The notes beneath the pieces are model-generated. The model saw nothing but the letters and a program-made list of their open reading frames with translations. It was not told the origin of the DNA and made no database searches. DNA of 54,625 nt, from positions 1 to 54,625 of the forward strand of contig LARN01000010.1 of assembly GCA_000980495.1 (NCBI GenBank), given 5' to 3'. The stretch comes from Acinetobacter sp. N54.MGS-139 (lineage in GTDB: Bacteria; Pseudomonadota; Gammaproteobacteria; Burkholderiales; Burkholderiaceae_F). Both the position numbers and the translations under genes were made by a program. This document shows positions 8,147 through 16,902 of the stretch, piece after piece (position 1 is the first letter of the stretch; every line of letters starts with the position of its first letter).

Positions 8147-8422
8147 ATGTACAAAACGACAGTTGTTGTGGACGGAATGCATTGCTCTATGTGTGAGTCT
8201 CAGGTTAAGTCTCTGGTCATGAAAATTTTGCCGGACGCAAAGCTCTCCGCTTCACATAGAAAAGGCACACTGACGATCGAAGGAAGCTTCATTCCCAGCG
8301 GCAATCTTGTTAGAAAAGCTCTGAAAGACGGCGGATATGAAGTCAAATACATTTCGACCGAAAAAGTTGAGAAAAAACCTGGTCTGTTCTCGTCTTTGTT
8401 CCATGCCTTGAAATCAGCCTAA
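8147..8422 (+). CDS. HMA-domain metal-binding protein
   Basis: A 91-aa cytoplasmic protein with a heavy-metal-associated (HMA) ferredoxin-like fold. The metal site GMHCSMC has cysteines at 13 and 16, as in CopZ/Atx1-type copper chaperones. It is longer than classical chaperones (about 70 aa), with a basic, amphipathic C-terminal tail (KPGLFSSLFHALKSA) that might contact the membrane. AAGGAG precedes the ATG. No copper ATPase or CueR-type regulator is adjacent, so the partner is unknown. A terminator follows directly. Confidence 0.85.
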   Translation: MYKTTVVVDGMHCSMCESQVKSLVMKILPDAKLSASHRKGTLTIEGSFIPSGNLVRKALKDGGYEVKYISTEKVEKKPGLFSSLFHALKSA

Positions 8423-8439
8423 GACGAAAGAATCTCTTG

Positions 8440-8460
8440 AGCCGCGAAAGCGGCTTTTTT
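8440..8460 (+). terminator. Intrinsic terminator
   Basis: AGCCGC-GAAA-GCGGCT is followed by six T residues, 18 bases after the HMA gene. A textbook Rho-independent terminator. Confidence 0.85.
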
Positions 8461-8479
8461 CAGGTCCCCGAAAGGCATT

Positions 8480-8992
8480 TTAGGGACAAACCTCTTTCTT
8501 CGGCTCCTTATTTTGCTCTCTTGCAGCCGTCCACATACCCCACAGTGTTGAGAGACAAAAACAAGTCTCAAGGCAGATGCCGCCCCAGCTTTGAACGCAA
8601 ATGTTATGAATGAGCCAAAGAACCGAGCCGGCCAATAGTCCGAGCCTAAGCTTGATTCCATCAAATCGAAACAAAGACAGCGTCAATACTACGCTCGCTG
8701 CCAATGGAAGAATTTCTACGGTGGATCGCGAAAGAGCAAGCGCCATCGCAATGCTGATGATGATCAGTGCGGCGGCGCAGAGCAGGGACCTCGTATAAAT
8801 GGACAAAGTGATTCGAGCCAGCGCGATCACACATGACACGACGGCCGTCGGAAGTCCAAGCAGCGCAAAATGAACCCCATAAAGCACGGTGTGGATGATT
8901 AAACCCTGCTTTAACCGTAAATCAGACTTCTGCAGCATGGCTATGATGGCTGCAGCTGCCGCAAGCCATCCTGCCATCTGAGCGAGATCCAT
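8480..8992 (-). CDS. YgjV-family inner-membrane protein
   Basis: A 170-aa polytopic protein with about six hydrophobic helices. It matches the YgjV family (inner-membrane proteins of unknown activity), with the typical opening in which a hydrophobic helix is followed by a short KSDLRLK linker. The ATG at 8992 is one base past the stop of the IclR gene, so the two are co-transcribed and probably translationally coupled. The C-terminal tail is lysine/glutamate-rich and should be cytoplasmic. Nothing in the sequence reveals a substrate. Confidence 0.7.
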   Translation of the reverse strand: MDLAQMAGWLAAAAAIIAMLQKSDLRLKQGLIIHTVLYGVHFALLGLPTAVVSCVIALARITLSIYTRSLLCAAALIIISIAMALALSRSTVEILPLAASVVLTLSLFRFDGIKLRLGLLAGSVLWLIHNICVQSWGGICLETCFCLSTLWGMWTAAREQNKEPKKEVCP

Positions 8993-8993
8993 G

Positions 8994-9764
8994 TCACGCC
9001 TCTTCTAAGATCGGAGAGATTTTGTCTCTCAACTTCTCTAATTTTTCTACGATTTCTTCAATACTGTACTTCTTAGGAACTCGGTCCTTGACCGCGACAA
9101 TGCCGACCGCCATCACGGGCATTTTTCTGCCCAAGAAGACGGGAACCGCAATGGCAAGAACACCTTGATCCCATTCCTCATCGTGAATGCCGTAGCCTTT
9201 TTCGAGAGAATCCTTCAGAGCAACTCTTACCTCGTCAGGATTCACTTTGGTTTTGTCCTGGAACTTGATGTGAGAGCGCTTTAGTTCTGTTTCTAAAAGA
9301 TCTTCATCTTGGTATGCCCAAAGGATTTTTCCGGCCGCAGAAGCGTGAATCGGAAAGGCAAAACCCGGGTGTAGTCCGGTCGTTTCAATCGGTTGGGAGA
9401 AACCGACAAGGGAGATGAGGCGACCTCTTAATTGAACCAAATAAACCGTCTCAGCTAATTCGTCAGCCAGCTGATCGAAATACTTTTCAACGGAAGCAAA
9501 TTTTTGGGCATTCCTGTCTGCAATGGTTCCGAGCTCGGTCATGCGTTTGGTCAAACGCTGTCTGCCTCGGCCGTTTGTGGCTTCGATCATCCCGACTCTT
9601 CGCATTTCTGCAAGCAGTTTGTAGGCAGTTGAGGTGGGAATGCCGAGCGCCGCCACGATATCCATCAGCAAAACGCCTTCTTTGGAAGTAGAAAGCAGCT
9701 CGAGCACTTCAACAATTCGATCCAGTCTGAATTGTCGGTTTTCTTGGGATGGAACTTCAGGCAT
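8994..9764 (-). CDS. IclR-family transcriptional regulator
   Basis: A 256-aa regulator. The N-terminal winged helix-turn-helix (about residues 15-75) contains LMDIVAALGIPTSTAYKLL. The C-terminal IclR effector domain contains the typical HASAAGKILWAY and the GYGIHDEEWDQGVLAIAVPV segment with dimer and ligand-pocket residues. It is divergent from the flavoprotein-cytochrome-porin cluster and is its likely regulator, probably responding to a small carboxylate; the effector is inference. It forms an operon with the YgjV-type gene. Confidence 0.9.
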   Translation of the reverse strand: MPEVPSQENRQFRLDRIVEVLELLSTSKEGVLLMDIVAALGIPTSTAYKLLAEMRRVGMIEATNGRGRQRLTKRMTELGTIADRNAQKFASVEKYFDQLADELAETVYLVQLRGRLISLVGFSQPIETTGLHPGFAFPIHASAAGKILWAYQDEDLLETELKRSHIKFQDKTKVNPDEVRVALKDSLEKGYGIHDEEWDQGVLAIAVPVFLGRKMPVMAVGIVAVKDRVPKKYSIEEIVEKLEKLRDKISPILEEA

Positions 9765-9882
9765 TTCAATTAATGGTCAGGAAACAATTAATTATAACGG
9801 CTGACCTGGTTTACTCGATACAGGGTTTGATCCAATAAAAATTTCCGTTAAAGAATTTCAATATTCGTTTTCAGATGTTAAA

Positions 9883-9899
9883 TTCTCTTTAAGAGAGAA
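9883..9899. promoter_or_regulatory. Candidate IclR operator palindrome
   Basis: TTCTCTTTAAGAGAGAA is a 17-base palindrome with one mismatched pair, in the 180-base divergent region between iclR and the flavoprotein gene, 46 bases before the latter's ATG. Size and place fit an IclR-type operator. Assignment is inference. Confidence 0.4.
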
Positions 9900-9944
9900 A
9901 ATAAAACTCAATAAAGAGAATGTAGTGAACTTAAAGGAGAAATC

Positions 9945-11444
9945 ATGCAATCTCACCTCATCTCAAGAAGAAGTCTCATCAGAAGTTCTCTGATCGGTCT
10001 GGCATGCAGTGCCGCACCGGCTATCAGCGCAGCAGAAAAAGATGATTGGACCGAAACCTATGACGTGGTCATTATCGGCAGTGGCTTTGCAGGTCTGGCT
10101 GCCGCCTACAGTGCTCTGGAAAACGGCGTCAAATCCGTTTTAGTGCTGGAAAAAATGAATGTTTTCGGAGGCAACTCTTGCATTAATGGAGGACAGATTT
10201 CCTTGGCAGGAAGCGGACTCCAAAAGAGCAAGGGCATTAAAGACAGCCCGAAACTCATGGAAGAGGACATGCTGAGAGTCGGCCAGCGTCTGAACCATCC
10301 GGCCCTGGTCAAGGCCGTTGTGAAAGAGTCTCCGGCTTGTTACGACATGATGGTGAAATGCGGCGTCAAATTTGCCGATCAAGTCATCCGTCTCGGCGGC
10401 CACAGCGCTCCGAGAACCATCTTTGCAGAAAACTACGCCGGCGGCGGTATCTGCGTTCCTATGCACAAGTGGCTGAAGGATCACGGCGTTGAATTCAGAA
10501 ATAAGAGCTTCTGCAGTGCAGTTCTCACAGATAAAGACGGCGTTGTCCGCGGTGTCGAAGTCGAAGGCCAATATGATTTCGACAAGAAGACACATAAGAA
10601 CACCTACAAAGTGCAGGCAGTGAAGGGCGTGGTTTTTGCGACAGGCGGCTGGGGTGCTGACAATGAATTCATTTCCGCTTCAACTCCGCAGTACTCCACA
10701 CTCGAAAGTACCAGCCAGAAGGGCGCCACATCTGAATCCGTCCGTATGCTCCTCGGACTTGGCGCGATGCCCGTCCTTTTAGACATTTATCAGGTCGGTC
10801 CGTAGGCAACGCCTGATGAATTCGGCGCCGGCGCCGCTTCGATTTTTGCCGATTACATCTTTGCCGAAGGCATCATGGTGGACGCCAGAAACGGAAAACG
10901 CTTCGTAAATGAATTGGCTTCTCGCAGAGAACGTTCAGAGGCCGAAATGAAGTGCGTTGACCAGCAGGGCAAGCCGGTTATGCCGTTCGGATTCTGTTCT
11001 GAAGAGACCACAGTTAATCGTCCTGGTTTCAAAGCAAGTTTCCGCGAAGGTACGGTCAAGAAGTTTGACACCGTTGAAGCTCTCGCCAAATTCTACAGAG
11101 CCCCGCTTGAGCCGTTGAAACAGCAGATCGCTGAATAGAACAAGATGGTAGCAGCAGGTAAAGACGAGCTCTTTGGTCGTCCTCTGGATAAGCGAGTCGA
11201 ATTGAAGGCTCCGTTCTACGCAATGAGATTCTGGCCGAAACTTCACTACTGCATGGGCGGCATCGGCATTAACGATCAGGCTCAAGTGATCAGCACGAAG
11301 ACCTGCAAACCCATTCCTCATCTCTATGCAGCCGGCGAAATTACCGGCGGTGTCCACGGCTTGGACCGTTTAGGCAGCTGTTCTTCTACTGACTGCCTTG
11401 TTATGGGCCGCATCGCCGGAAGATCTGTCGCAGCCAACCTTTAA
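9945..11444 (+). pseudogene. Tat-exported flavoprotein reductase (fumarate-reductase type), two in-frame amber codons
   Basis: The full frame would encode 499 aa. It opens with a twin-arginine signal (SRRSLI at 7-12, ending ISAA), then an FAD-binding GSGFAG at 45-50. The C-terminal segment GEITGGVHGLDRLGSCSSTD and GRIAG is typical of flavocytochrome-c/fumarate-reductase flavoproteins, which reduce fumarate, urocanate or acrylates in the periplasm. Codon 287 is TAG where a Trp (VGPWATPDE) is expected from the family, and codon 398 is TAG after QQIAE. No other stop or frameshift occurs and conserved text continues across both, so the damage is recent, or the codons are suppressed. A ribosome-binding site (AAAGGAG) precedes the ATG. 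The cytochrome gene follows 13 bases later. Confidence 0.9.
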
Positions 11445-11457
11445 GAGAGAAAAAATC

Positions 11458-11793
11458 ATGAAATACATCGTGTTATCTATGGCGGCCGCTTTCTCCATCC
11501 TCCTTAGCCCCGCCTTCGCACAAAACCAAACCATGTCCGGATCAATGGCTCGTCTCCACGCTAATGTTCAATGCGCTCAATGCCATAACAACACACAGCT
11601 AATGCAGACTCCTCAGGACACTACTTGTATCCAATGCCACGGAAAATCTTCTTCCATCCAGCTTCCTGCTAACGTCAATGAGAAGAACTATCACAACTCT
11701 CCGCATTACGGAGACACCGTAAGCTGCCTTGAATGCCATAGAGAGCATCAGCCTCAGCAGAATCTCTGCAAAAACTGCCACGTCATCAAATGA
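11458..11793 (+). CDS. Periplasmic tetraheme cytochrome c
   Basis: A 111-aa protein with a cleavable signal peptide (residues 1-21, ending SPAFA). Four CxxCH haem sites follow: C39-H43, C57-H61, C90-H94 and C104-H108. This matches the small tetraheme domain that delivers electrons to flavocytochrome c reductases; here it is a separate subunit, as is common with Tat-exported flavoproteins. The ATG at 11458 is preferred because the signal peptide begins there and AGAGAG precedes it. The gene is intact although both neighbours are broken, so its partner reductase may be missing. Confidence 0.92.
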   Translation: MKYIVLSMAAAFSILLSPAFAQNQTMSGSMARLHANVQCAQCHNNTQLMQTPQDTTCIQCHGKSSSIQLPANVNEKNYHNSPHYGDTVSCLECHREHQPQQNLCKNCHVIK

Positions 11794-11806
11794 TCGGAGC
11801 TTCTAA

Positions 11807-12900
11807 ATGAAAAACCTTCATCTTTTAGCGATTTCGGTCGGCATGGCTATCGGTTCTGCTGCCATGGCAGAACCGTCGGTGACACTGTACGGAATTCTTG
11901 ACGGGGGCGTTTCCGTCAGCAAACTGCAGCATCAATCCGCCAAAGTTCAAATGACCAACGGCAATTGGCTGAGCAATCGTTGGGGCTTGATGGGCCAAGA
12001 GGATCTTGGCGGCGGAAACAGTGTGTATTTCAAGCTGGAGCAGGGCTTCAACTTAAGCAACGGTTCAGAGGCTGTGGCCGGAAAGGCATTCAATCGTGAG
12101 ACGGCTTTAGGTTTGAGCGGCGATTGGGGTAAGTTAGGCTTCGGACGCTTCGGGGACTCTCTTCGGACTGCGGAACGTTCAGCATCTTAGGCGGAGCTGC
12201 ATATTCCACTTCGTTCTCAACGATCGGCAATATGTATGGAGCCTTCTATCTGACCGACAGCTACAACAACTCTGTGGCTTATGTGACGCCGGAGTTCGGA
12301 GGTATTCAAGGACACCTGATGTACTCGAACGGAACGGATACCGATGAGAAAAAGTGGTCGCATAACTCTCATTACTACGGCGCTGGTCTGACCTATAACA
12401 AAGACAAACTTTCCGTCGATGTGATCTACGAACTGTTGGACCACAAAGGTGCCACAGACCAAGAAAGGACTCGTCTTTTGAACCTCGGGGCCTCTTACGA
12501 CTTCGGAACCTTCAAAGTGTTCGGTGCGTATGAATTTGCACAGCATGCTGCTTTGCCCGGAATTGAATTTGCTGAAGAAAAGATGGCAGAAGCCTACAAC
12601 GCGGGCAGAGCGAATAACTACCATGCTTTCTCACTCTCAACGTCTGTAAAAGTGCCTGGCGGAGACTTAATGGTTCAAGGCCAGTACGTCTTTGGCAAAA
12701 ACAAGAACGATGACAAACTTGAAGACGGCTTGGATAAACAATTCAACGCTTACAGTATCGGCGGCGGATACTTGTACAACTTTTCTAAGAGGACGCTGAT
12801 GTACGTTCAGGGAGCATGGGGAAAAGCACATAACGCTTTAAATCTAGCGCCCGGATTGAGCGGATGGAATACTTCCTTGGGTGTGGTGCATAGGTTCTAA
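11807..12900 (+). pseudogene. Gram-negative porin, frameshifted
   Basis: The N-terminal frame encodes a signal peptide (to AAMA) and the betaproteobacterial porin opening SVTLYGILDGGVS. It then reads to FGRFGDSLRT and hits a TAG at 12188-12190. The rest of the barrel continues in another frame from about 12150 (CGTFSILGGAAYSTSF onward) to a C-terminal Phe (LGVVHRF), the outer-membrane assembly signal. A GGGG run at about 12149-12153 is the likely site of one lost G. Correcting it would give about 364 aa, a normal porin length. The last gene of the flavoprotein cluster. A partial second copy lies at 18390-18728. Confidence 0.9.
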
Positions 12901-12926
12901 ATTATCTCCTTAACATGCAGTCCTTC

Positions 12927-12960
12927 AGCTTGAATTCCCGTTCTTTCGAGAATTCAGGCT
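12927..12960 (+). terminator. Stem-loop after the porin
   Basis: TGAATTC (12931-12937) pairs with GAATTCA, extended by AGC/GCT with a bulge, and a short T-containing tail follows. It would end the flavoprotein-cytochrome-porin transcript. Confidence 0.5.
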
Positions 12961-13059
12961 GTTATTTCATGTTTATGCCAAATGAGCTGTGGTCCATCAA
13001 GTAAACTGAGGACAGACCGAATTCTCAAATAGTGTTTTCTAAAAGCAGGGAGCGTCTGT

Positions 13060-14001
13060 ATGCACAAAAATCAGTTCGGAATCACCCGAATGAATCTAGA
13101 GCATCTCAAAACGTTTCACGTAGTTGCCAGTCTAGGCAGTTTTACTGAAGCGGCAAAGGCGCTTTATATGACGCAGCCAGCGGTCTCTCAGCAAATTCAG
13201 GGGATCGAACATGCACTCCGCAATCCGCTTTTCGATAGAAGTAAACGTCAGATACGACTGACCGCTAAAGGAAAAATCTTGTTTAGTTATACTCAGAAGC
13301 TCTTTGGGATTTTTCGTGAAATCGAAAACGTCTTTAGTGATTTGAATCACCTTTTGACGGGAGAGCTCACGATAGCCGCCAGCGCAGTGATGGGTAACTA
13401 TTTTCTTTCTTCCTTTATTGGGGAGTTTTATAAAAAATATCCTCTGATTTCCATTCGTTTGGAAATGGGGGACTCTGCCTACGTTACGCACCTCGTAGAA
13501 GAGGGGCTTGCAGATGTAGCTTTAAGCCGCCACGTGAAAAATCTCAAGCACTGCAAACAGAAGTTGCTTATCAAAGAGCCGTACGTTTGTGTCTGTGGAC
13601 CTACATCTCCTCTAGCCGCAATGAAAAGGTCGCTTTCTGCAAAAGAATTTGCGGAAAATTATCTTGTCATGCGTCAAAAAGGGAGTCGTATGCGTTCCAA
13701 GCTCGAGGAGTGGTTTAAATGTGTCGGAGTTTATGAATTCCTCTCGATGCCTGTTATTGAAGTTAATAGTCTTGAAAGCTCTAAACAACTAATTGCACGG
13801 GGTTTCGGTGCAGCGGCTTTTCCATCAATAGCAGTCAGACAGGAATTAAAACGAGAATCGCTGATTATGCTTTCGGTAGAAAATTTTTCTGTTACAGCGG
13901 ATTATTTTCTTGGCTACAACGATAAACGTGAACTTTCTCCGGCAGCTTTCGAATTTATCTCCCTCCTTACAGAGAGTATGAAGCCGAAAGATCAAATTTG
14001 A
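13060..14001 (+). CDS. LysR-family transcriptional regulator
   Basis: A 313-aa LysR-type regulator. The N-terminal helix-turn-helix (about residues 12-70) contains SFTEAAKALYMTQPAVSQQI and the typical LFDRSKRQIRLTAKG; a substrate-binding-like domain follows (LTIAASAVMGNYFL onward). AGGGAG seven bases before ATG 13060 supports that start over the internal ATG at 13093. It may control the upstream porin/reductase cluster or the downstream CYTH genes. LysR genes often sit beside their targets, but none is divergent here, so the target is not clear. Confidence 0.9.
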   Translation: MHKNQFGITRMNLEHLKTFHVVASLGSFTEAAKALYMTQPAVSQQIQGIEHALRNPLFDRSKRQIRLTAKGKILFSYTQKLFGIFREIENVFSDLNHLLTGELTIAASAVMGNYFLSSFIGEFYKKYPLISIRLEMGDSAYVTHLVEEGLADVALSRHVKNLKHCKQKLLIKEPYVCVCGPTSPLAAMKRSLSAKEFAENYLVMRQKGSRMRSKLEEWFKCVGVYEFLSMPVIEVNSLESSKQLIARGFGAAAFPSIAVRQELKRESLIMLSVENFSVTADYFLGYNDKRELSPAAFEFISLLTESMKPKDQI

Positions 14002-14114
14002 GTTGTACTTATAAGAATTTCTTATGGGAAGCATATGATTTGATAATTTTTAAATTTGCCGCCTAAAGCTCAGAATTTACTCGTAGCTTTTAATCGAAAT
14101 CAAGGAGTTTTAAA

Positions 14115-14588
14115 GTGGCAAAAGAAATAGAAAGAAAATTTCTCGTCATCAGCAACGGATGGCGTGAAAACGCAGTCGGCACTCATTACCGCCAAGGTTA
14201 TCTGAACAGCGTTAAGGAACGCACAGTTCGTATCAGAACAATCAATGACAAGGCTTTCCTTACGGTTAAAGGATTGACGGTCGGCTGCACACGCCTTGAG
14301 TTTGAATATTCAATTCCATATGACGACTGCGTCAAGATGCTCGATGAGCTTGCAGAAAAACCGATTATCGAAAAAACTCGCTACAAGATTCCGGCCGGGA
14401 ACGGGCTTACATGGGAAATAGACGAATTCCACGGGGTTAATGAAGGTTTGATCGTAGCTGAAATAGAAATTCCCTCCGAAGATACATCCTTCGAGAAACC
14501 TGACTGGCTTGGCGAAGAGGTCTCTTCAGATCCTCGTTATTTCAATTCCAACCTCGTCTCTCATCCTTACACCACATGGAATAAGTAG
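14115..14588 (+). CDS. CYTH-domain triphosphatase
   Basis: A 157-aa CYTH-fold (triphosphate tunnel metalloenzyme) protein. It has the hallmark EIERKFLV at residues 4-11 (the ExExK motif), alternating basic residues of the tunnel (RTVRIRTI, FLTVKG), and late acidic pairs EIDEF and EIEIP that bind metal. Bacterial members of this length usually hydrolyse inorganic tripolyphosphate. It starts with GTG at 14115, preceded by AAGGAG. It lies eight bases before a second gene that also looks CYTH-like, so the two form an operon. Confidence 0.88.
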   Translation: MAKEIERKFLVISNGWRENAVGTHYRQGYLNSVKERTVRIRTINDKAFLTVKGLTVGCTRLEFEYSIPYDDCVKMLDELAEKPIIEKTRYKIPAGNGLTWEIDEFHGVNEGLIVAEIEIPSEDTSFEKPDWLGEEVSSDPRYFNSNLVSHPYTTWNK

Positions 14589-14596
14589 GTAATCAA

Positions 14597-15235
14597 ATGA
14601 CAAATCCATACGACAAAAATAAAGCAATTAGTGCTGATGAAGCGGCCAAAATCATTCCCCGCGCTGAATTTCGCGTCTTTGGAAAAGATATTATTGCCGG
14701 CGTTCAGGAACATATGTGGAAATGCAAAGCCACGCTTTACGCTGCTCGCGTGATGCCGGAGGAGGTTTATTTCCTCTCTCGACGCACCAACGAAGCCAAT
14801 GTCAAAGTTCGCGACGGTTTGCTTGACATTAAAACCAAAGTCGGAGAAACGCCGGATGGTTACGAAATTTTCCAACCTCGCGGCAAATTCCAATTCCCCG
14901 TCAAACGGGAAGAGTTGGCCGAAATCCTCAAACATCTCGAAGTCCCGCTTGAGCTGACAAAAGACGTTTACAGCCTTGAGGAGTTTATAGAGATGGCCAA
15001 AAAGAATTCGGACCTAGCTGTCGTACGTGTGGAAAAGAAACGCTATGGCTTCTCAGTTGAAGGAATCATCTGCGAATATGCTCAGGTTTGGTTCAATGGC
15101 GCAATGGTGGAGACAGCCTGCTGCGAAAGCGAGAATTATGAAGGCATGAAAAAAGCGACGCAGGCTCTGGGTATTTCAGAGCTGCCCAATACAAACTATT
15201 TAAAAGCTGCTAAACAAGTTCTCGGCATGAACTAA
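14597..15235 (+). CDS. Divergent CYTH-like protein (hypothetical)
   Basis: A 212-aa cytoplasmic protein co-transcribed with the CYTH gene. The segment from VYFLSRRTNEANVKVRDG to LLDIKTKV and the later VVRVEKKRYGF resemble CYTH strands in which basic residues alternate, and FQFPVKREELAEIL resembles the linking helix. The N-terminal ExExK motif is not obvious (RAEFRVFGKDI takes that place), so catalytic activity is uncertain. Both the family call and a role in polyphosphate or nucleotide metabolism are inference from resemblance and from the operon partner. Confidence 0.6.
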   Translation: MTNPYDKNKAISADEAAKIIPRAEFRVFGKDIIAGVQEHMWKCKATLYAARVMPEEVYFLSRRTNEANVKVRDGLLDIKTKVGETPDGYEIFQPRGKFQFPVKREELAEILKHLEVPLELTKDVYSLEEFIEMAKKNSDLAVVRVEKKRYGFSVEGIICEYAQVWFNGAMVETACCESENYEGMKKATQALGISELPNTNYLKAAKQVLGMN

Positions 15236-15257
15236 AGTTTTATTGGAATTAACCGGA

Positions 15258-15281
15258 ACGGCGGTTTTAAACAGCCGCCGT
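15258..15281 (+). promoter_or_regulatory. Hairpin immediately before the symporter start
   Basis: ACGGCGG pairs with CCGCCGT (15258-15264 with 15275-15281), leaving only seven bases before the ATG at 15289 and no visible ribosome-binding site. It could end the CYTH operon or control translation of the symporter. Confidence 0.45.
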
Positions 15282-15288
15282 AAAAACT

Positions 15289-16809
15289 ATGACAACGAGC
15301 ACCGTCCAAACCAATTACGACCCTCTGGATTTAAACAGCTACTCTCTAAATCGGCTTCCTAAGAAAAAGCTCACTAAAACCGGGGCATTTTTTAAGAAAT
15401 GGGGGCTACCGATTGCTGCAATTCTGTTCTTTGTCCTTGCGTATGTCGTACAAATCCCCATTCTGAATCAGAAACAAGAGATAATGTTTGCCCTTTTTGC
15501 AACAGCTCTTTTTCTTTGGATCAGCGAGGCGCTGCCGAACTACGTTACCTCAATGCTTTTAATCTGCGGCCTTGTGCTGACAGGAATTTTAAAAGCGAAA
15601 CCGGCAATGGCAACCTTGGGGGATCCGGTTATCTGGTTAAACGTTTCAGCATTTGTTCTTGCAAGCGCTTTAGTGAAGACACAACTAGTTAAGCGAGTAG
15701 CGCTTTGGCTGATTCTTCGTTTTGGACGAAATGCCTCAGCAATCTTTCTGACTTTTCTTGGTATTAACGTTCTTTTGGCTGCGTTTGTAAACGCCACAGC
15801 AGCGAAAGCTGCACTTATGATGCCGCTTTTCATGGTCATCTCTGCCGTTTACGGAGCACCGGGGACAGATACCACGAATAACTTCTCTCGAAATTTGGTG
15901 CTTTACAACTTAGTCATGATCAACGCCAGCTGCAATGCGTTTATGACTGGTTCCGGAGCTAATCTTCTTGCGATCGCTTTGCTCGCGGGTGCCGGATGCA
16001 CGATTTACTATTTTGATTGGCTGATGGCCGGCCTTCCGCTCGTTATTGGTTTCGGAATTATTGGGTACGGACTTGGGATGCGATTTATCTTTCCCGTATC
16101 CGAAGAAGATAAGCTGCCGAAACTTCAGGGCGGCATGGAATCTCTTCAAAAGGCTTACGATGAACTCGGACCATTCAAGATGGACGAGCTAAAAGCAATC
16201 GCTATCTTCGGTTTGGTACTTTTGGTTTGGGCAACGGATAAAATTCACGGCATCAATGCAACAGTTGTGGCCATGACCGGCGCCGTCATTATGCTTGCAC
16301 CGCAGTTCAAATTGCTAAATTGGAACGACGTTGATATTCCTTGGCATCTGATGATCTTCTCAGCAGGAGCTTATGCGCTTGGGGCGGGGCTCACAGCTAC
16401 CAAATTGATGGACACTCTCACCAAAGCTATGATGGACGGCCTTGGACTGGCTTCAATGAGCTACTTCAGTCTATATGCACTACTGACCGGCATCTTTATC
16501 GCAAGCCACTTCATTTTCCAAAGCAAGAACATGAGGACGATTATTTTCATGCCGATCGTTATTGGTATTGCACAGGAATTGAAGATTGATATTCTCTCGT
16601 TGGCGATTCCCGTTGCACTCTGCATTAACGTCTGCTGGAGCCTCCCGTTTAATGCAAAACCGAATGCGATGCTTTACGGTACTAATAAATATACGATGGG
16701 CGAATCGTTCTACTACGGCTTCGTTATGTCCTTTCTCTACTGGCTCGGTTTAATGCTTGCGGGAGCAACTTATTTCAAATGGCTCGGCATAACTCCCGGA
16801 TTCTTCTAA
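15289..16809 (+). CDS. DASS/SLC13-family sodium:anion symporter
   Basis: A 506-aa inner-membrane protein with about 11-12 hydrophobic helices after a 40-residue polar N-terminus. The layout fits the divalent anion:Na+ symporter family (CitT/SdcS type), which imports dicarboxylates such as succinate, malate, fumarate or tartrate. Two helical-hairpin regions carry the ion/substrate-binding character, around VNATAAKAAL and in the second half around FQSKNMRTIIF and SLPFNAKPNAM. Its neighbourhood with a fumarate-type reductase cluster is suggestive of carboxylate use. The hairpin just upstream makes its translation start unusual. A strong terminator follows. Confidence 0.85.
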   Translation: MTTSTVQTNYDPLDLNSYSLNRLPKKKLTKTGAFFKKWGLPIAAILFFVLAYVVQIPILNQKQEIMFALFATALFLWISEALPNYVTSMLLICGLVLTGILKAKPAMATLGDPVIWLNVSAFVLASALVKTQLVKRVALWLILRFGRNASAIFLTFLGINVLLAAFVNATAAKAALMMPLFMVISAVYGAPGTDTTNNFSRNLVLYNLVMINASCNAFMTGSGANLLAIALLAGAGCTIYYFDWLMAGLPLVIGFGIIGYGLGMRFIFPVSEEDKLPKLQGGMESLQKAYDELGPFKMDELKAIAIFGLVLLVWATDKIHGINATVVAMTGAVIMLAPQFKLLNWNDVDIPWHLMIFSAGAYALGAGLTATKLMDTLTKAMMDGLGLASMSYFSLYALLTGIFIASHFIFQSKNMRTIIFMPIVIGIAQELKIDILSLAIPVALCINVCWSLPFNAKPNAMLYGTNKYTMGESFYYGFVMSFLYWLGLMLAGATYFKWLGITPGFF

Positions 16810-16826
16810 CGAAATAATCACACGTT

Positions 16827-16858
16827 GTGCCGCAAAGTTTTCCAAGACTTTGCGGCAC
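16827..16858 (+). terminator. Intrinsic terminator after the symporter
   Basis: A perfect 12-bp stem (GTGCCGCAAAGT with ACTTTGCGGCAC) is followed by TGTTTTT. It separates the symporter from the next gene and rules out the upstream start at 16825 for that gene. Confidence 0.85.
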
Positions 16859-16902
16859 GATGTTTTTCCATTCTCTTTAGTCGGTTTTTTGCAGGAGAAC
16901 TC

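Noticed and set aside
16825..16902. Upstream N-terminal extension of the two-helix protein (MCRKVFQDF...)
   Set aside because: It overlaps the strong terminator at 16827-16858, and an AGGAG site marks ATG 16903.
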